Below are positions 32,787 through 45,849 of a stretch of 64,000 bases of DNA, piece after piece (the first letter of the stretch is position 1; each line of letters starts with the position of its first letter). The stretch is from assembly GCA_029204225.1 (NCBI GenBank), contig CM055110.1, positions 37,404,960 to 37,468,959 of the forward strand, read 5' to 3'. The notes beneath the pieces were generated by a model. The model was not told the origin of the DNA. It worked only from the letters and a program-made list of their open reading frames with translations, and made no database searches. The translations under genes and the position numbers were made by a program. Origin of the DNA: Diphasiastrum complanatum. Lineage: Eukaryota > Streptophyta > Lycopodiopsida > Lycopodiales > Lycopodiaceae.

Positions 32787-34025
32787 TCAACATTTTTCTG
32801 TTATGCAATCCTCATAAAAAACTACGTCTCTGGAAACAAAATACTTTTTGGTAGAGAGATTGTAGAGCTGATAACCCTTGGCATCAGAAGGATATCCAAC
32901 AAACAAACATCTCTCTCTTTTCTTATCAAGCATGTTTCTCTTGACATCATCAACATGTGCATAAGCTAAACAACCAAAAACATGTAGATGTTCACCTGAG
33001 GGTTTTCTTCCATACCATTGTTCATATGGAGTAACATTTGGCAATGCCCTTGTGGACACTCTGCTGATCAGGTAAGCCGTTGTGATCACTGCTTTTGCCC
33101 AAAACTCTTTAGTCAACCCTCTCTCATACAACATACACCTCACCATTTCCATGATTGTTCATGCGTATTTATTTATTTATATTCCTCCCATTCTTCTTAT
33201 TCTGTTTTTCCCTTCTGAAACTCCATTTTGCTGAGGATTATATGGCACAATGAATTCCCTTTTAATGCCTTATTCGAATACAGAAGTTGTCAAAAGCCTT
33301 ACTTCTATATTCACCCCATTGTTTGTCCGTAGTTTCTTTATCCGTCTTCCTACCTCCAATTTTGCTCATTCCTTAAACCTTTTGCACATCTCAAACACTT
33401 GTCCCTTAGTCTTAATGACTTCAACGTGTATCATTCGACTATAATCATCAATGAATGATACAGAATATCTGGATCCTCCCAAAGACATCACTTTCATTGG
33501 TCCGCAAACATCCAAATGTACCAGCACAAGTGAAATAGGCTTGCTTGTGCATCTTTCCGTAGATGCATATGCCTCACACCTTTCACTTTCTGCATCAAGA
33601 TCATATGTAAAATAAAAATTCTGCAACATCTCCTTTCTTGATAACATCTGCAAGCTGTTGTCACTCGTGTGTCCCGTCCTTTTGTGCCATAGAGCATTTT
33701 CTTTGCCTCTTTCAGTAGCAATACACGCAATAGGCTGCTCATCTGTCCACGTTCTTAACCTATACAGCTCATTGGACCTACTTCCCATGGCAAAGACCTG
33801 ATCACCTTGTTGTATGATGCAATGCTTTTCAAAAAAACGCACTTCTAACCCAAGCCTTGTCGCACACGCAATTGATATCAGATTCTTAGCCAGATTTGGC
33901 ACATGCAATACATCTCTTAATATTGTTGTCTTTCCGTTTCCTAGCCATAAGCATATGGATCCAATCCCAACTGCATCAATAGCCGTTTTATCTCCTACTA
34001 CAACTTGCTTTCCTAAGCAACTCAT
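32787..34025 (-). pseudogene. Copia E GAG-pre-integrase and integrase
   Basis: The upstream frame has DVLHVPNLAKNLISIACATR, ALWHKRTGHTSDNSLQMLSR, and integrase VHLDVCGPMKVMSLGGSRYS with SFIDDYSRMIHVEVIKTKGQ. The downstream frame (32,787-33,152) has YERGLTKEFWAKAVITTAYL, YEQWYGRKPSGEHLHVFGCL and KRERCLFVGYPSDAKGYQLY, the integrase C-terminal end. A frameshifted gap lies between, where the second catalytic Asp should be. Confidence 0.9.
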
Positions 34026-34095
34026 ACGTAAAGAAAGATGAGTGTCTACAACTCATGTGGGTAGTAGCTGCAGAATCTAAATACATCCCTCATCA

Positions 34096-34690
34096 TCCAT
34101 GTATTTACCTTATGTTCTTGCCACAACCACATATACAACTTCAGTTATGCTATCACTTGAATAGCCGCTATCACTGCCTATCATTGCCTTCCAACATGAA
34201 TCCACTTGATGTAGCCATGTAGCAATGACCTTATCCTTCTCTTTCAACCTGTTCCAATGCACAAATCACTCTTTTGAAATACAACAAATATTTCCAAAAG
34301 AAATGACAAAGATATGGAACCTCTCACTTCTCTTCTAGCACTTATATCAAGCAAATCAACACATAGAATAGTGAAATCTTGATCAACTATGATCTATCCT
34401 CAATATAATGACTCTTGCCACTTCCTAAGATTGAAACACACTCAAATGAAGTTCAGCAACCTCACAAATACAGATCCAATCAAGATTAGGGTTTGACAAA
34501 ATCACAAAAAATTGAATATTTCAAATTCTACATGCAATTGCCTAAAACTTGATATGCAACCTTGTAGCCACCACTTAGACTTTTCGAATGCATCAAAACT
34601 CGGCCAATCCAGTATGTGAAGTGTGAAATCAGAATTGATCAAGTATATAGAGTTTTGATCTACAAAAGATCCAATCTACATAAGTAAAGA
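34096..34690. other. Unassigned stretch beside copia E
   Basis: This is the place where gag of element E should lie. The minus strand gives only short scraps, and no gag motif was recognised. Confidence 0.4.
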
Positions 34691-35188
34691 ACTCGATTTT
34701 TGATCAAAACCGTCAGAGACGTAAATTTTGACGAACCTAGAACGATGGCCGATGGAGATCCTATTTGTTACGAGATTATGAGCAAGACATACTATGACCT
34801 ACCCACATTGACAAAGGGAGCAGATGATGAACACGTGGAGCAAGATATTCACTTACCACCTAAGTTGAGTGACTTCTTAGATGATGAACGGGTTGTCGAA
34901 TTGCCTACAGCTAGAACACTAAGAACCCAGAATGGATTTGCACCTAGCCACAAAGACAAATGCAAAGCAGAAGTAGCACCCGAGCATTCTCTATGTAGAT
35001 CAACAAGAGAACCCAAAGCACCTGTCAGATATGCACTTGACAGTTCATCCTCAACAATGGAAGAATTTTGTGGATTCCGAGGTGAACGACAAAGCTATGA
35101 AGAAGCCATTGATAGTGATAAGATTATCATAATTTTCAAAGCTAGATTTGAGAAGGATTTGAAAAATTGCCTATATTGGCAAATCTAG
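34691..35188 (+). pseudogene. Copia integrase-RT linker fragment on the plus strand
   Basis: The 162-residue frame starts at the integrase end (KTVRDVNFDE). It runs through an acidic, variable linker and reaches the conserved lead-in to RT: STREPKAPVRYALDSSSSTM followed by RQSYEEAIDSD. It stops before the RT core. It is head to head with copia E and belongs to another insertion. Confidence 0.75.
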
Positions 35189-35448
35189 CAATGTAGTATA
35201 ATATAAATTATGTGCATAAGATTGGTGTTTGATGAACTCGCTCATCTAATATTCAATTAGGAAAAAGAGGGGAAGAGGTTTGCATGCTATCGTCAATGCT
35301 GCTGCTGGTAGCCTGGTCGATCTGTTTTGGCAATCATGGTTTTGCTAGAGCTTGTTATCACAACCACGCAAGAGAATAGTACCCACCTTCACGAATGTAT
35401 CTCAATATTTCTCATGCACAAACTGATTATTGCATTAAGAGCTTAGTA

Positions 35449-35462
35449 TGGCTCTGATGCCA
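35449..35462 (-). other. Primer-site-like sequence beside gypsy LTR
   Basis: The minus strand reads TGGCATCAGAGCC, one base off the initiator tRNA-Met complement, after the LTR end TTTTTTCACA. Confidence 0.7.
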
Positions 35463-36190
35463 TGTGAAAAAACCAACAAGTACACACATGTGGGAAAATC
35501 ACAAATGTGTCAATGACCTTCTCTAAGCTTTGTGATAGCACATGATTCACATTTAGAGTGAAATCCACAATCTAATACTAGAATCCAAGGCTAGAACACA
35601 ATCCATAATGCAAATAGTGAAAACTAACTACATTCCACACGTGTGAGAAAGTACAATGAAAATTTATTACATGAGAAAAAGGCTCTCCTCGAGTTAGAGA
35701 GAGAATCACATTTCAAGCTTACAATTACAATATCCAATTTGACATGAATTTGCTACAATGCTTGATTCATCATCAAGAATAGTGAGGATTCTAATTTCTC
35801 ACTTACATATATAGGAAATGATTGTAGCTCGTGGTAGTACTGCATGCAACACTTTTGTCCACATCTAAAAGTCTAATCTACCAAAATAGTGACACATACC
35901 ACTTTACATGCATGTATATCCACCTACTTCTACCTACTTTCTACATGTGGCAAATTCTACACTACTAATGTACAAATTCACTTGCATGTGTCCATACCAA
36001 CTCTTGCATGCCTTGCATGTCACTTTGGACAATTAGGACTTTATGCATTTATGGTACCTCGAGTTTCTACTAGCCCAAATTTGGCCATTTCATGATCTAA
36101 ATCTATATGCATGTCAAATATGACAACTAGACATTATTGCATGAAATGTAGCTCAAGTTTCTACAAAGCTAATATTGACATTTGCAAGAT
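35463..36190 (-). repeat. LTR of a gypsy element related to element F
   Basis: It begins TGTGAAAAAACC next to a primer site, and shares phrases with the LTR at 44,206-44,815, e.g. GAGTTAGAGAGAGAA and GCATGCCTTGCATGTCACT. The right edge is not defined. Confidence 0.6.
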
Positions 36191-36419
36191 GTAACACTAC
36201 ATGCAAGATGAAAATCTTCATCAACCCCAAAAGTCAAGTTGGATGGCTTTTTTATTTTCACACTTTCAACGTTCATCTTAACATCATTTTGCATTGTTGT
36301 TTTGTGCAACAGTTCCTCTATGCATTTGATATGTTAAGCCATGATTGCTTTGGAGATACACTTATGTTCAAATATGATCTCCTATTGTAGCCTAACTTTC
36401 TGCAAGTTGGTTGAGGAGT

Positions 36420-37440
36420 TGATGAATTGAGATGTGAATACTGAAACATGAATATCATGAATACGCATTGTTCTCTGGTGTTGTGGAGTTGTGTGGAGCG
36501 TGAGGTTGCCGGGTTGTTTTTACTCTTCTGCCATGGTGTCTGATAAGGTATTCTCTGCTTCCGTTTCTGTTTTTTGTTGTCACTGTGTGTGTGGGTTGGC
36601 TGTTTTATCATTTGGTTTGGTTGTGGTTCCGTGCTTTGTGGTTCCTGTTTACTACTGTCTGTTGTCATGTTCTTGTGATGTAATGGTTGATGTCTTGAGC
36701 TGATTGGCGGTAGTATGGTGGTGATCTTTATGTTCTGTGTGTTATGTTTTAGTTTGTGAATGTTTTGATATGTCCACTCCTCTTCGGTTGACTTCCAGTT
36801 TTGTTCTTGCCTTTGCTCTTTACTGTGTTACTAGTTACCTGCTTTTCACTTCACTCTTTTTACTAGGTCTTTGGATGAGTTCTACTTTGCTTCCTTTTGT
36901 TCTCTAGAACTGTGTTTTTGCTGGGAGCATGCTACTGTGGGTGTTGTTATTGTTCTTCTTATGTGGCTTATGTTTAGGTGATTTTTTTCCTGCTGATATT
37001 TTAGCTTTCGTTGGTTTTCTTGCTTTGCTGTTTATGCCTATGTATGGTTTGCTGTTTAGTGTTTTTTGAGCACCCCGGTCTTCCTTCTGTCTGATGTTCT
37101 GTGCATAAGTTCATTTATTGTTCTGTTCCTCTTGTGTTTTTGTGGGTAGTTGTTCCTTCTACTTCTCCACGTTTGTGGTTGCATTGATTTTTTTCTTCTT
37201 TTTGTGGTGAGTTTTGAGTGATAAGTTTTTGGCTTTTTTAGTTTTTATTTTAATTTTTTCTGTTTGGTGCGTTGTTATTTGGTCTTTTATCTCTTTGGTT
37301 ATGTTTAGTTTGTTTCTTTTGGTCTGTCATACCTTTGTACACTTTTACTGTATGTTATCTTCTCCTTTATTTATTTAATTGGTGGGTTGTGTTCTTCTTT
37401 TTTCTCAGGGTTCTGTTTGTTTGACTCGAGCTGGAGTTCA
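36420..37440. other. T/G-rich, A-poor block of about 1 kb
   Basis: The plus strand is dominated by T and G with few A residues, unlike its AT-balanced neighbours. I recognise no gene in it. A minus-strand frame at 36,318-36,668 is Gln/Thr/Pro/Lys-rich and may only reflect composition. Confidence 0.55.
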
Positions 37441-39997
37441 AAAGTCAAGTGCCATGTATACTGAATTTTTACTTCTTTTTCACAGCTACAAAAAGTGACT
37501 TCTGTATGCATAAGTTACTACTTATACATACTTGACTCTAAAAATGACGATGCCTATTTCTTATTGTGGGTCTTAGATGGTGTAAAAAAAGATTCCCAGA
37601 AACATCATTTAGTGTTTAAAATGAAAATATGTGTTAAACCCTCAAAAGATAAAAATTGGGGCCTTGGCTGAGATCTAGTGTATTTTCTTGTGAAACTAAA
37701 AAATAACTTGTTTTCTTTCCATAAAGTGGCATTATACTTTCCTACATGTTGGAAAAAGGAAACAACAAAAAATCCCTGCAACCTACTATGTACTATAAAG
37801 CAGTTTTTTGTCTAAAATACTATAAAGCCGGTCTTTTTAGTGTGACAAAAAATCCCTGCAATTTTCCATGAACTGTAATGCAGGTGTGGCTCGTCTTTTA
37901 GTTGTAAAATTTTTTTCTGACATGAACAACAGGTCCTGGTTCACATGAAATGAAATGTGTAATTCACAAAATTCAAAAAATACTCTTTTTTGGCTTTTTG
38001 TAAGCAGATGACACAGTTTTATCTAGTCACACATGTGCAGATCTTCTATGCTAATTGTGTTATTAAAGTACTGCAGCCATGGAAGAGACGAGCAATTGTA
38101 TTATCTCCCCCGTATCCTCGCCCCTTTGTTCGCTTTTCGAACAAACCAAACGGAGGTCTGAAGCTTATTGATAAATTAGCTCACTGTGATTCGAAGCCTA
38201 CTGGGCCTAAGTTGAGATGCTCATATAGTGACACACAAGCAATGAAAACAGTAACCAAATTATCTATTCTCTGGGTTATCTTATACTAAAATGATGTCAC
38301 GACTTTACACTTTTTTAATTACATGAGGCTTAGAATATTATTTACACATCTGATGTAAATATTTTTTTTGGTCAAAGCTGATTGAAGATACCCAACAATA
38401 GAAAAAATGCCATGGGGTGAAAAAGTAGAAAAAGAGTTCTGTTCGTTGGTAGATACTTATCCAAGATACAAGTTTTGGAAAAGTACCTACTTGTATATAA
38501 TAATTGGCAAAAACAGCTGCTCATAACATAACTTGTTAGTACGAGTCAGTGTTTAAACATGATGGTTACCAGACATTATATAATGTAAATCGTTACATAT
38601 ACTTCTACAAGTTTATATATGTACTACTTGACTTCACAAATACTTGTGTACATGATTACATATACTCCTGTAGGTATATATATGTACTACTTGACTTCAC
38701 AAATACTTGCGTTATGATTTACAAACATATAAGTAATGTTCATGTTATTTGATAGTATGGAACATCCTTGAGTTATGATAGAGTGATATTAGATTTTTTT
38801 TTTGGCTTATCATTGCTAGAAAAGTCTCTGGATGGAAACTTATGAGGTCCAAAGATAAAAAAGAGGAATAAAAAGATGATGGTTGATTAGTATGAAAGAA
38901 GAGAGAAATCAAAATTTTAAGTTAAATGAAAAAGTTAACTAGTATAAAAATATTTACTTATCTTTTAAATATATGAAATTAGAAATTGAATTAGTTTTGG
39001 TCAAACAAAAATAAATAAATGTCTTTTGATCTTGAGTTTTATTTTAATTTTATTATTATATTCTGCTTGAATTGTTACTAATAAAACCTAATATTTCTTT
39101 TTTATTTTGCGATCTTCTTGTTAGAATATTTTGTAATTTTAATATATTGAATATTTCATTTGAATTCATGGTCAAACTTGACAAAGTAAACATAAAATAA
39201 AATACATGTTTTACTAAACAAAAAAATATGTGCAACAATAGGTTCACAGAGCTCTTCATTTTTGTGGCACAAAAAGCTAGTCAAGGTGACACCCAATTTA
39301 AAGTTGAGAGAAGGGTGCCAACCCGAAGAGGAAGATAAAAATGGAACATACAAAACTTTTGTGAAAGATATTCATAAGAGTACATCATTATATATTTTGG
39401 ATGAGTATGTGATAAAGATTTGTTTTGTTGATATGATGTTGTCAAGACATACCTTGAGAAAGCCCTTGTCACACTTGTAAGTCTTGTGTTTCTTGGGATG
39501 CTTTTCATTTTTTTTTCTTCTCTAACTCGCTATTCTCAACATAGGTTGGTTTTTATTAATGCAAGTTATGTAATTGTTTTTAGTCAAGTCCCCACTTCTC
39601 AAATGGTACTTGTGCTAACACTGGATGTAGTTGTTCATAATGTTATTTAGTCGGTCAACATGCACGTTGACAAACATCACATGATTGAATATACTTTTCT
39701 GTATTATTATGAACAGACAACATGATTGTAAGATTTTGTGAACCATAATATCAGCTGCAAAATGACCTCCTCCCATTCCATCATGTGATAACATGATTAA
39801 ATCTGGTACTTCATATTGAGCTTTTGGCAACATAATGACCACATCGTCCAAACTATAACTTTTGAAATGCTATGGCATATTATGCTGCACTTCATTTTTT
39901 TTCCCTCCCAAGGAGTTGACTTTAGATTTACTTTGAGCTTCTTGGTTGATGGCTTGCCATCCTTCAGTATGACTGCCTTCGGAGGTTTATTTGGTGG
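37441..39997. other. AT-rich stretch without recognised gene
   Basis: There is no domain. A 63-bp tandem duplication lies at 38,593-38,715. The minus strand from about 39,850 to 39,997 continues the decayed gypsy F frame. Confidence 0.5.
38593..38715. repeat. 63-bp tandem duplication
   Basis: TTACATATACTNCT followed by GTACTACTTGACTTCACAAA occurs at 38,593 and again at 38,656, nearly identical. Confidence 0.85.
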
Positions 39998-40640
39998 TCA
40001 GAACCCAAATCTGGTTGGATCCATATGCCTTAAGATCTTCTCATATGTTAGCTCCGCATTCTCATTATTAGATAGAGCATGGCTAACTAGAATAAGTTCA
40101 TCTTCAATTGGATATGGAACTGGATCGGTTGCAATCCAAGCCACATTCATTATATTAACAACATATATAATGGTAGTATCAAGAGTTCGATCATTCGTAG
40201 GTATGATATTCACTTTTGATTTGTCATCATGTCGACACATATATTTGGCTGTGCAATCAATCGTTGCCAATGCTTGATTTCAATTGATATTGTTAGTTTG
40301 AGAATCATAATTAATTTCCAACACTTTATCTGCTCGATCAATGGTATGATCAGTTGTTGAAAAATCATCATCTCCTTTCTAAAGAGCTGGTTTAATTGTC
40401 CAAGTCAATGGGTCCACTTTGACGGCTTGTTTTCAATTCTCAAAAGTGGTTTCTTTCATTTCCCAGTTATGAATTACTTGAGTAACTCGTAACCAAGGGA
40501 ATTCCAATGAAATCCGATAACCTTGTGGTGCATCAGGTAAGTCCATTACCACAAAAGTAATGACGAATTGTATACCACAATTTTTATAGGTATGTCTTTC
40601 ACTATACCTTTTGACCTGATCTGCCAACTTGATTTCAAAG
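39998..40640 (-). pseudogene. Gypsy F protease-like region and linker
   Basis: The piece IQFVITFVVMDLPDAPQGYR followed by FPWLRVTQVIHNW corresponds to the end of a plant gypsy aspartic protease, where GRPWLR is usual. A later frame (39,998-40,270) starts ATIDCTAKYMCRHDDKSKVN and is the linker to RT. Its homologue on the plus strand at 46,595-46,870 keeps GRPWLR. The catalytic D-S/T-G itself is not in view. Confidence 0.65.
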
Positions 40641-41549
40641 TTTGCATGTTTCAGCTTCGTAAGCCCCCATTTTGCAAAGTTTTGACATTCTAAAACTAAA
40701 TTTTTGGCAAGTTTTGCGATTTTCTTTTAGCCCACGATCCAAAAAAATGGTAGCACATGGTGTGCTACTCTTTTTATGCCACTACATGTTCTTTTAAAGA
40801 ACAAGAATTGTGGTTTGATGCATATTTAAAATTTTGAGGTCCATCACAAAGTACTTTGTTACTTTATAGATATAGGATTACTTTTATAAAAAAAAGAATT
40901 CATGAAGTTGTAAAAGCTAGCATGTCGGCGTGTTAGCTTGCAAAATTTTTTTGAGAATTTTTTGAAAAACAAATATCTTCATCATAGTTTATTTCTTTTT
41001 CATCTCTTGTGTTTCTATGTCCATCTCATGTCTTTCTCTCTTCATTCTTGAGTTTTCATGCGTAGAATGTTGATTTTATGATAGATCTAGCTTTCACACG
41101 TGTGAAGTACAGTACTGTACTTCTGCTGTACGGACAATACTAAATTATATCTAAGTGTTTATGATCATATCTTTGTGCATTTCTAAGTTCTAGCATTGTG
41201 CTAGCTAAGTAGATTATAAAATAAAAAAGTTAATTTGACACATTTCAGAATTAAAATTTTGAGTAAAACCATTATTTCAAAATATTTTTTTCAACCTCCA
41301 AACATAGTTGGTTGATGTGGTAAGTAAAATAATTAAAAAAAAAATTGCAGCCTTTTAGCACGTTGACGTGCTACATGAAATGAGAAAAAAAAAATCGATC
41401 TCCAAATATAGCACCCAGCGTGCCAGGCGAGACCGCCCAATTTTTTTTTTTTTGGGCGATCTCGCTTGGCACGTTGGCATGCTATCTTTGGACGCTACAA
41501 AAAAATATTTTAATTTGAATTTTTTTTACTCTGTGAAATTTTTAACGAT

Positions 41550-41864
41550 TTAACAAACCACATTCTTAATAATAAGCATTAAAGTAGTGGCATAAGTGCA
41601 ACTGGTTTGTTTGCCCTTTGTGACATTGGTTGAAACTGCTTGCCTTGGTTTGATGAAAATCATGTTCACCAGAGCAATTATAGATGGTACTTTTGGTATG
41701 CTTACACAATGTTTATAGCAATGTCCATATCCACATTCACGACAAAATGACATGAATTTTTCTTTGTTTGGACATTCTGCTATGCGATGATTTTTCCCAC
41801 ACCCAAAACGTCCTAGCGGTGCTCTTTCCCACTGTCTAGATTGTTGTTGTTGTGAACAACACAA
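41550..41864 (-). pseudogene. Gypsy F zinc-knuckle region
   Basis: GCGKNHRIAECPNKEK has the second half of a CX2CX4HX4C knuckle; the first Cys reads Phe-Gly (FGC). FCRECGYGHCYKHC adds a Cys/His cluster typical of this family. It is followed by a Lys/Thr-rich tail. Confidence 0.7.
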
Positions 41865-42449
41865 ATTGTATATTGCTCAAATTGACTAGGATTTTGATCA
41901 GGAGAAACATTCCAATGATCCTAAGTTGTTGAAACTTTTGACTCAATCATATTGGTTTGAGGTCCTTGTAGTCCTTGAGGAGCAGGCAACGCTAAAGGTT
42001 CTAGAAAACCAAGTCCATGGACTTTACCATCTCATCCATTCCATTTTAATCCCTCATGATATCTATACTTATGATAACGTTGCTGGATAATCCTTAAATT
42101 AAATGAATAAAATGATGTCTCATGATTAGTAAAATTGCACAAATGACAATATGTGTCTACCATTCACCACTTCATTGTTGTACACTCATTCATTGTATGG
42201 TTCCCATCACAGATGGTGCACCAAACATTTGCCCTATTAGAATATACATGATGCAATGCTTTGTCACTAGCTTTACTAACTTGGGCATGCTAATATTCTA
42301 ATGCTTTCGGTTTGGCATCGAACTAAGCTTGCATTCTCTCCAATTGTGTCTATTGTTTTTGACAAAGCTTCTCGAACTCATTCATCATCATTTTTTCAGT
42401 TGCATTGATATTGATAAAAGCAATAGCAGTAGAAGTTGTTGTAGTCTAC

Positions 42450-42990
42450 CCTGCTGTATAAGGCAATATTCTGATATGCAATTTATCATCTGACTCATCT
42501 TCTTTTCGTACTACATCATCCATTGCTTGTTGCAATGTCATATACTATTCCCTTTGTTTGAGCTCACACTTGATACTCTTTGGCAATCCTGCTAAAAACC
42601 ACATGGTCATGGCCTCATCAGTAATGAAATCGAGATCACATTATGATCTGAGATGTTTGATATAGTCTCAAACCATCTCCTTCTTCCTCATCTTGATCTT
42701 ACTAAATAACAAGAATGGATCTTCAGAAATTTCATTGGCTTGAAACACATGATCAAGGCCACTTTGACAACTTTCCAATCATTACATTCTTCTGGAGTTT
42801 GATTGAAATACCAATCTCGCATAGCTCCCATAAGTGCTATTGGAAATAGCTTGAGCTTATACTCTGGAGTAACCTTGCCATAGATCTCACAAGCTTATAT
42901 ATAGATTTTGAGAAATCTGACTGGATCTGTGACTCCATTATATTTTGGCATCTCCAAATAAGGTGTTCGTCTAATGATAGAACGGAGTGT
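42450..42990 (-). pseudogene. Gypsy F gag core
   Basis: On the minus strand YLEMPKYNGVTDPVRFLK is followed, past a stop, by KLKLFPIALMGAMRDWYFNQ, the core of a retrotransposon gag domain. In another frame come FSKIKMRKKEMV and EAMTMWFLAGLPKSIKCELK. Stops and frameshifts split it; no long frame survives. Confidence 0.72.
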
Positions 42991-44191
42991 TAGAAAGTTA
43001 AAATCTACATCTTCTTTGCCTTGCACCACTTTATAGAAAATTCAAATGATAACAGTTCTTAATAGACTTGTGACTTCTAGTTGTTCAAAGAATATAGATC
43101 TGGACTATCAAGGATCAATTGTATAAGTCCTATCTGATCTGTGTCAAATTGATGATGATATCAAAAAATAATTTCTGGAATTAGTCTTAGGACAATTAAC
43201 TCCATACTCTAAAAATAGAAAAAAAACTTGGATAGTAGTGTGGCACAACTCAAAAACTTTCACAAACTTGTCAATAGCTAAATCAGGATGATCAAAACTT
43301 AATAATGGCATTGGCAAAGGTTACCTAGGTGAGGGTTAACTCGATGAGGGTTCTTTTGAGGAAAAAAAAATCATTGAAATGGCAAATTTGACAAATCCAG
43401 TGAAACTAACCATCGCCCACTTCATTGGAGGTAGGTCCTACTATGATTAGATATAGTACGAATAATATTCATAATGTTCAGTGCGAAGGTTAACAGACTT
43501 AAAGTTGTTGCTATCTTTCACTATAGGTATTTTCAAAGATGTACTACCTTTTTATGTGAAACACTTGCAACTGTACTTGAGATGAATCTCAAATATTCCA
43601 CAAGAGAAATTATCTAGATCAGACACAAAAAGTGGATTGACACTTTGGCTAGTTTGAATCCTACTTTTGGCATGTGTGAAATGCTTCAAAAGAATACACA
43701 ATTGACTCTTAGAAGGCTCAAAAGGTGTTCATTACTTCAAACTCAGTCATGATCTTCAGTTTCTTGTGTAGGATGCTCAAAACAATGGATTCAGAACAAA
43801 GCAAGATTGAATCAAATCAAAGTGTTGTCACTCGGATTTTGGACCTATCACTATCCTCTTTAAGAGCTTATAACTCTTGCTAGGCACATCAGATTGATTT
43901 GGTTTCAATTTTTATGGAAAGTACAGATCATAAGCTTTCCATCAAGCTATAACACTGCTATCTTTGGATCTATAAGCAAGGAGAACAAAGGGACTGAAAA
44001 TCTCTGATTTTCACACGTGCGAATTCCAAAATTTCGTACTACCACATTTCAGGTCTGAATATTTAGTTCCAATTCGATTTGATCCAAATACACTTCAGAG
44101 AAAGGTGAGAAAAAGTGCAAAACTGCTTTTTTGCTTGATTTAGCTCTCAATTTCTTGTACAATCAGAGATGTTAGCATGCAAAGCTTAATT

Positions 44192-44205
44192 TGGCTCTGA
44201 TACCA
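44192..44205 (-). other. Primer binding site of gypsy F
   Basis: The minus strand reads TGGTATCAGAGCC directly after the LTR end TTTTGTCA. Confidence 0.85.
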
Positions 44206-44815
44206 TGACAAAATTTCCAGATTTCACACGTGTGGGGAATGTCCAGAAGTATGATAGATCTAATTAAGCTTTGTGATTGGCTCAGTAACCTGATTCTAGA
44301 TTGATTAGCAAGATCTAGTTCAGAAGAAATGGCTTAACCACAATCTAGCATGCTAAGCAACTGAGTATGATAGCAATGAATCAATAATGAGCAAAAGTAC
44401 AAGATATCAGTGTATAAGCATTAGCTTCAACACGAGTTAGAGAGAGAAAAGTAGATAGATAACAAGCAAAATAGTTTAGATCCAAAATGGCATGAGATAG
44501 CTACAAAACTTTGGTTCTTCATCAATCATTGTGAGGAGAGCTACACATATTTATGGAGTTTGAGGTAGCTCGAGGTAGAACCACATCCATCCATTACAAA
44601 ATGACATCTAAAGTGATATCTAGAGTCTCTGTGACATTTGTCACTTGCCACGCATGAAATTCTACCAACTTTTTACAAGTGTACTAGTTCTAACTAACAA
44701 AGTACAAATCATCATGCATGTGTCCATTACACTTTGTGCATGCCTTGCATGTCACTATGGATCACTTACAATTAATGCATGTGAATTGCCACGAGTTTCT
44801 ACAGAATGCACGCTA
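44206..44815 (-). repeat. 5' LTR of gypsy F
   Basis: It begins TGACAAAATTTCC on the plus strand next to the primer site. It resembles the LTR at 35,463. The right edge (about 44,815) is approximate. Confidence 0.65.
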
Positions 44816-45849
44816 TTTCCTTGTCTTTAATTTTTGTTGCAGAAAAGGATAGATGCCAGCCACTGCATGAGAACTCGTAGGGATATTGAGCCAAAAAAAT
44901 CGTTAATTTCATCCACCACGTTACTTGGTTTGTGGAAGGCTCGATTGGCAGAGATGGTTCGAGAGCCTTAATCTGCATTCCAGACAAAAGGTAGTGGGCA
45001 AATCATATATTTTAAGCCAATCGTTGGAGTGAGTATTAGAGATATAAAGAGAGAAATGAATTAGAGAGCATTTGTCGACAATACGAATGCACGTAAATAA
45101 AACAGAGAATCTATATATTAGCTATTGTGATAACAACAGTCAGATCACAAAGAGCGAATCATGTGCCCGATAATGATTCACAGTACTGGTGTTTTAAGCG
45201 TTGTGATCCTACTATGCTTGTTACACATTAAATCGATATCTTTATCTTATTTAATCACTCTCACTCTCTCTACGGATCTCCAATTTTGAGAAATCAGATA
45301 ATCTAGTAAAATGGAGTTCATACTTAAGCTCTAGTTCACGGATCATTACCTTATTCTAGCTTATTGTGTACATATACAAGTTTATAGAGATCGTGGCTAC
45401 CCAGAGGGTTTAGGCACGATGTAGAGTTTACAAGATAAGGCCAAACTCTGTAGTATAAACTGTACAATCTATAGATGGGGAATTGGACAATTGTTGTATA
45501 GTAGCATGTTTGAATGCTCACATAGTTTGTATTGGATTCAACGAAGGAAGAGCTCCCTTTTGAGTGGTACCATTAAACAGTCGATAGTGTTGAGGTTGTC
45601 GAGTCAGTGTCGACTTGTCGAGTCAATATCAGTGTTGGATCGTCGAATTCAAATATTCAGTGTTGAGTTGAGTTTTTCTCTACTTTGAATAACCATGTAT
45701 TTTTGTAGACTATTTGAATATGTGTGTAAAACTATAGACTGTCTCGAATAATTGTTCATTTCAGTAGACTGTTGTAGAGATTGGATATTTACATTGTACA
45801 AGAGTACTCAAAAGATGAATTTAGATGAGTAGGAGTAAGATTAAACTCC
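44816..45849. other. Unassigned stretch between inverted gypsy elements
   Basis: No gene or clear repeat. It could include the leader and LTR of element G, but I found no diagnostic ends. Confidence 0.4.

Larger units (their letters stand above)
31002..34095 (-). mobile_element. Copia element E with all pol domains, decayed
   Basis: On the minus strand the order is protease, GAG-pre-integrase, integrase, reverse transcriptase, RNase H, the full Ty1/copia order. Frames are broken between every block. Protease: YLDSAATTHMSC near 34,045-34,085, with the D-S-A site intact. RT: the catalytic YIALYVDDIIMVNN box near 31,865-31,905. No gag was recognised upstream, and LTRs were not found. Confidence 0.85.
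39998..44205 (-). mobile_element. Gypsy element F, gag to protease region, decayed
   Basis: On the minus strand: 5' LTR (44,206 onward), primer site, leader, gag, zinc-knuckle region, protease-like region. RT, RNase H and integrase are not seen. A second element of the same family lies at 45,850-47,060 on the other strand. Confidence 0.75.

Noticed and set aside
36491-36703. Plus-strand Val/Cys/Ser-rich frame
   Set aside because: It is explained by the T/G-rich composition of the block.
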